Positions 63,216 through 64,000 of a stretch of DNA of 64,000 nucleotides are shown piece after piece. Position 1 is the first letter of the stretch. Every line of letters begins with the position of its first letter. The DNA is from Tissierella praeacuta DSM 18095 (lineage in GTDB: Bacteria; Bacillota; Clostridia; Tissierellales; Tissierellaceae): NCBI RefSeq assembly GCF_900128955.1, contig NZ_FQTY01000002.1:62001-126000 (forward strand), read 5' to 3'. A model generated the notes under the pieces. That model was not told the DNA's origin. It made no database searches and saw only the letters and a list, made by a program, of their open reading frames with translations. Made by a program: the position numbers and the translations under genes.

Positions 63216-64000
63216 TGTCGCCACAATTAGAAATTCAAATTATAGCAGTTATAGTTGCAGTAGCATGTTCTCTTCCAGGAGTATTTTTAGTACTACGAAA
63301 AATGTCTATGATGTCAGATGCTATAACCCATACGATTTTATTGGGTATAGTAATTGGATTTTTTATAACCAATAGTTTAACATCTCCAATTTTAATATTG
63401 GGAGCTGCTCTTATGGGAGTATTTACTGTATTTTTAACAGAGATGCTAAATAGTACTAAATTGGTATCTGAGGATTCTGCCATAGGAATTGTATTTCCAT
63501 TGCTTTTTAGTATAGCCATAATAATTATATCAAGATATGCTGGTTCAGTTCATTTGGATACAGACTCTGTATTATTAGGAGAACTTGCATTTGCACCTTT
63601 TGATCGTCTGAAAGTGTTTGGAGTAGATATAGGAGCAAAATCTATGTATTCTATGGGAATTATCCTAATAATAAATCTTTTATTTGTAATAATATTCTTT
63701 AAGGAGCTTAAAATAGTAACTTTTGATTCTCCACTAGCAGCTGTTTTAGGATTTTCACCTGCACTAATACATTATAGTTTAATGACTATTGTGTCAATAA
63801 CTGCTGTTGGAGCATTTGAATCAGTAGGTTCTATATTAGTAATAGCCTTTATGATAGGTGCCCCAGTTACAGCATATCTTATTACAGATGATTTAAAAAA
63901 TATGCTTATTTTAAGTGGTCTTATAGGTGGATTAAATGGGATTTTAGGTTATCAGCTTGCTTCTATTTTAGATGTTTCCATAGCTGGATCCATGGCTTTG
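63215..64000 (+). CDS. Second metal ABC transporter permease (partial, cut by window end)
   Basis: ATG 63215 shares a base with the preceding stop and is served by AAGGAGGAG. The 262 codons in the window read as an ABC-3 permease: VACSLPGVFLVLRKMSMMSD, AITHTILLGIVIGFF, LLGELAFAPFDRLKVF, TFDSPLAAVLGFSPALIHYS and VAFMIGAPVTAYL-like IAFMIGAPVTAYLITDD. It continues past 64000. With the first permease, ATPase, lipoprotein and repressor it makes a complete TroRABCD-like importer. Confidence 0.9.
   Translation, partial: MSPQLEIQIIAVIVAVACSLPGVFLVLRKMSMMSDAITHTILLGIVIGFFITNSLTSPILILGAALMGVFTVFLTEMLNSTKLVSEDSAIGIVFPLLFSIAIIIISRYAGSVHLDTDSVLLGELAFAPFDRLKVFGVDIGAKSMYSMGIILIINLLFVIIFFKELKIVTFDSPLAAVLGFSPALIHYSLMTIVSITAVGAFESVGSILVIAFMIGAPVTAYLITDDLKNMLILSGLIGGLNGILGYQLASILDVSIAGSMAL

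Overview
The window is a strongly AT-rich, gene-dense bacterial chromosome segment. GGAGG-type ribosome sites, short intergenic gaps, ATG/GTG/TTG starts, T-box and S-box RNAs, a BmrCD-like exporter, RpiR and DtxR regulators and an ECF sigma V/RsiV pair point to a low-GC Bacillota, most likely an anaerobe of the Clostridia/Tissierellia. Corrinoid methyl-transfer proteins, a hybrid cluster protein and the absence of any respiratory genes fit anaerobic life. No prophage, CRISPR array, rRNA or tRNA gene was seen. Mobile DNA is limited to small scars.

Layout. 1-1.9 kb: lipoate ligase and lipoyl synthase. 2.0-7.4 kb: a one-carbon operon with a corrinoid protein, three UroD/MtaA-fold methyltransferase-like proteins and a RACE-type ferredoxin/ATPase activator. 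7.7-8.5 kb: small regulator and a nucleotidase. 8.7-12.7 kb: heterodimeric ABC exporter and a hotdog thioesterase. 12.75-19.7 kb: a histidine operon (hisZGDCBAFIE, without hisH) behind a His-codon leader peptide and attenuator. 19.75-22.6 kb: minus-strand triad DUF6320 / alcohol acetyltransferase-like / alpha-beta hydrolase. 22.8-23.8 kb: YciI and DJ-1/PfpI proteins.

23.97-27.2 kb holds the least familiar system: a signal-less, cytosolic solute-binding-like protein with a DUF1858-like head, a G3E-type GTPase with metal-ligand cysteines, an ABC ATPase with no permease, and a zinc-ribbon protein. Its promoter carries the palindrome GTAAC-N4-GTTAC exactly 29.5 bp (centre) before a TATAAT box. 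The promoter of hcp (28.8-30.5 kb) has the same palindrome at the same distance, so the two units are probably co-regulated by one CRP/FNR-family protein. A bactofilin and an M23 peptidase lie between them on the other strand.

30.8-33.7 kb: a tryptophan T-box and trpP, a cation diffusion facilitator and a DUF896 protein. 33.8-35.3 kb: a decayed stretch with two frameshifted pseudogenes and a possible MITE. 35.4-37.1 kb: OsmC-like protein and an amidohydrolase. 37.2-42.1 kb: gluconate use (RpiR regulator, gluconokinase, GntP permease, 6-phosphogluconate dehydrogenase). 42.2-48.8 kb, minus strand: RsiV/SigV, a response regulator, a chemoreceptor, a tandem-SANT DNA-binding protein and a GAF sensor kinase. 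49.3-54.7 kb: an ABC-2 type exporter, a diguanylate cyclase and RtcB. 54.7-59.7 kb: a methionine operon (metY, metA, hom, aspartate kinase) behind two successive SAM-family riboswitches. 59.9-64.0 kb: a DtxR-family repressor with a palindromic operator and a Mn/Zn/Fe ABC importer whose second permease runs off the window end.
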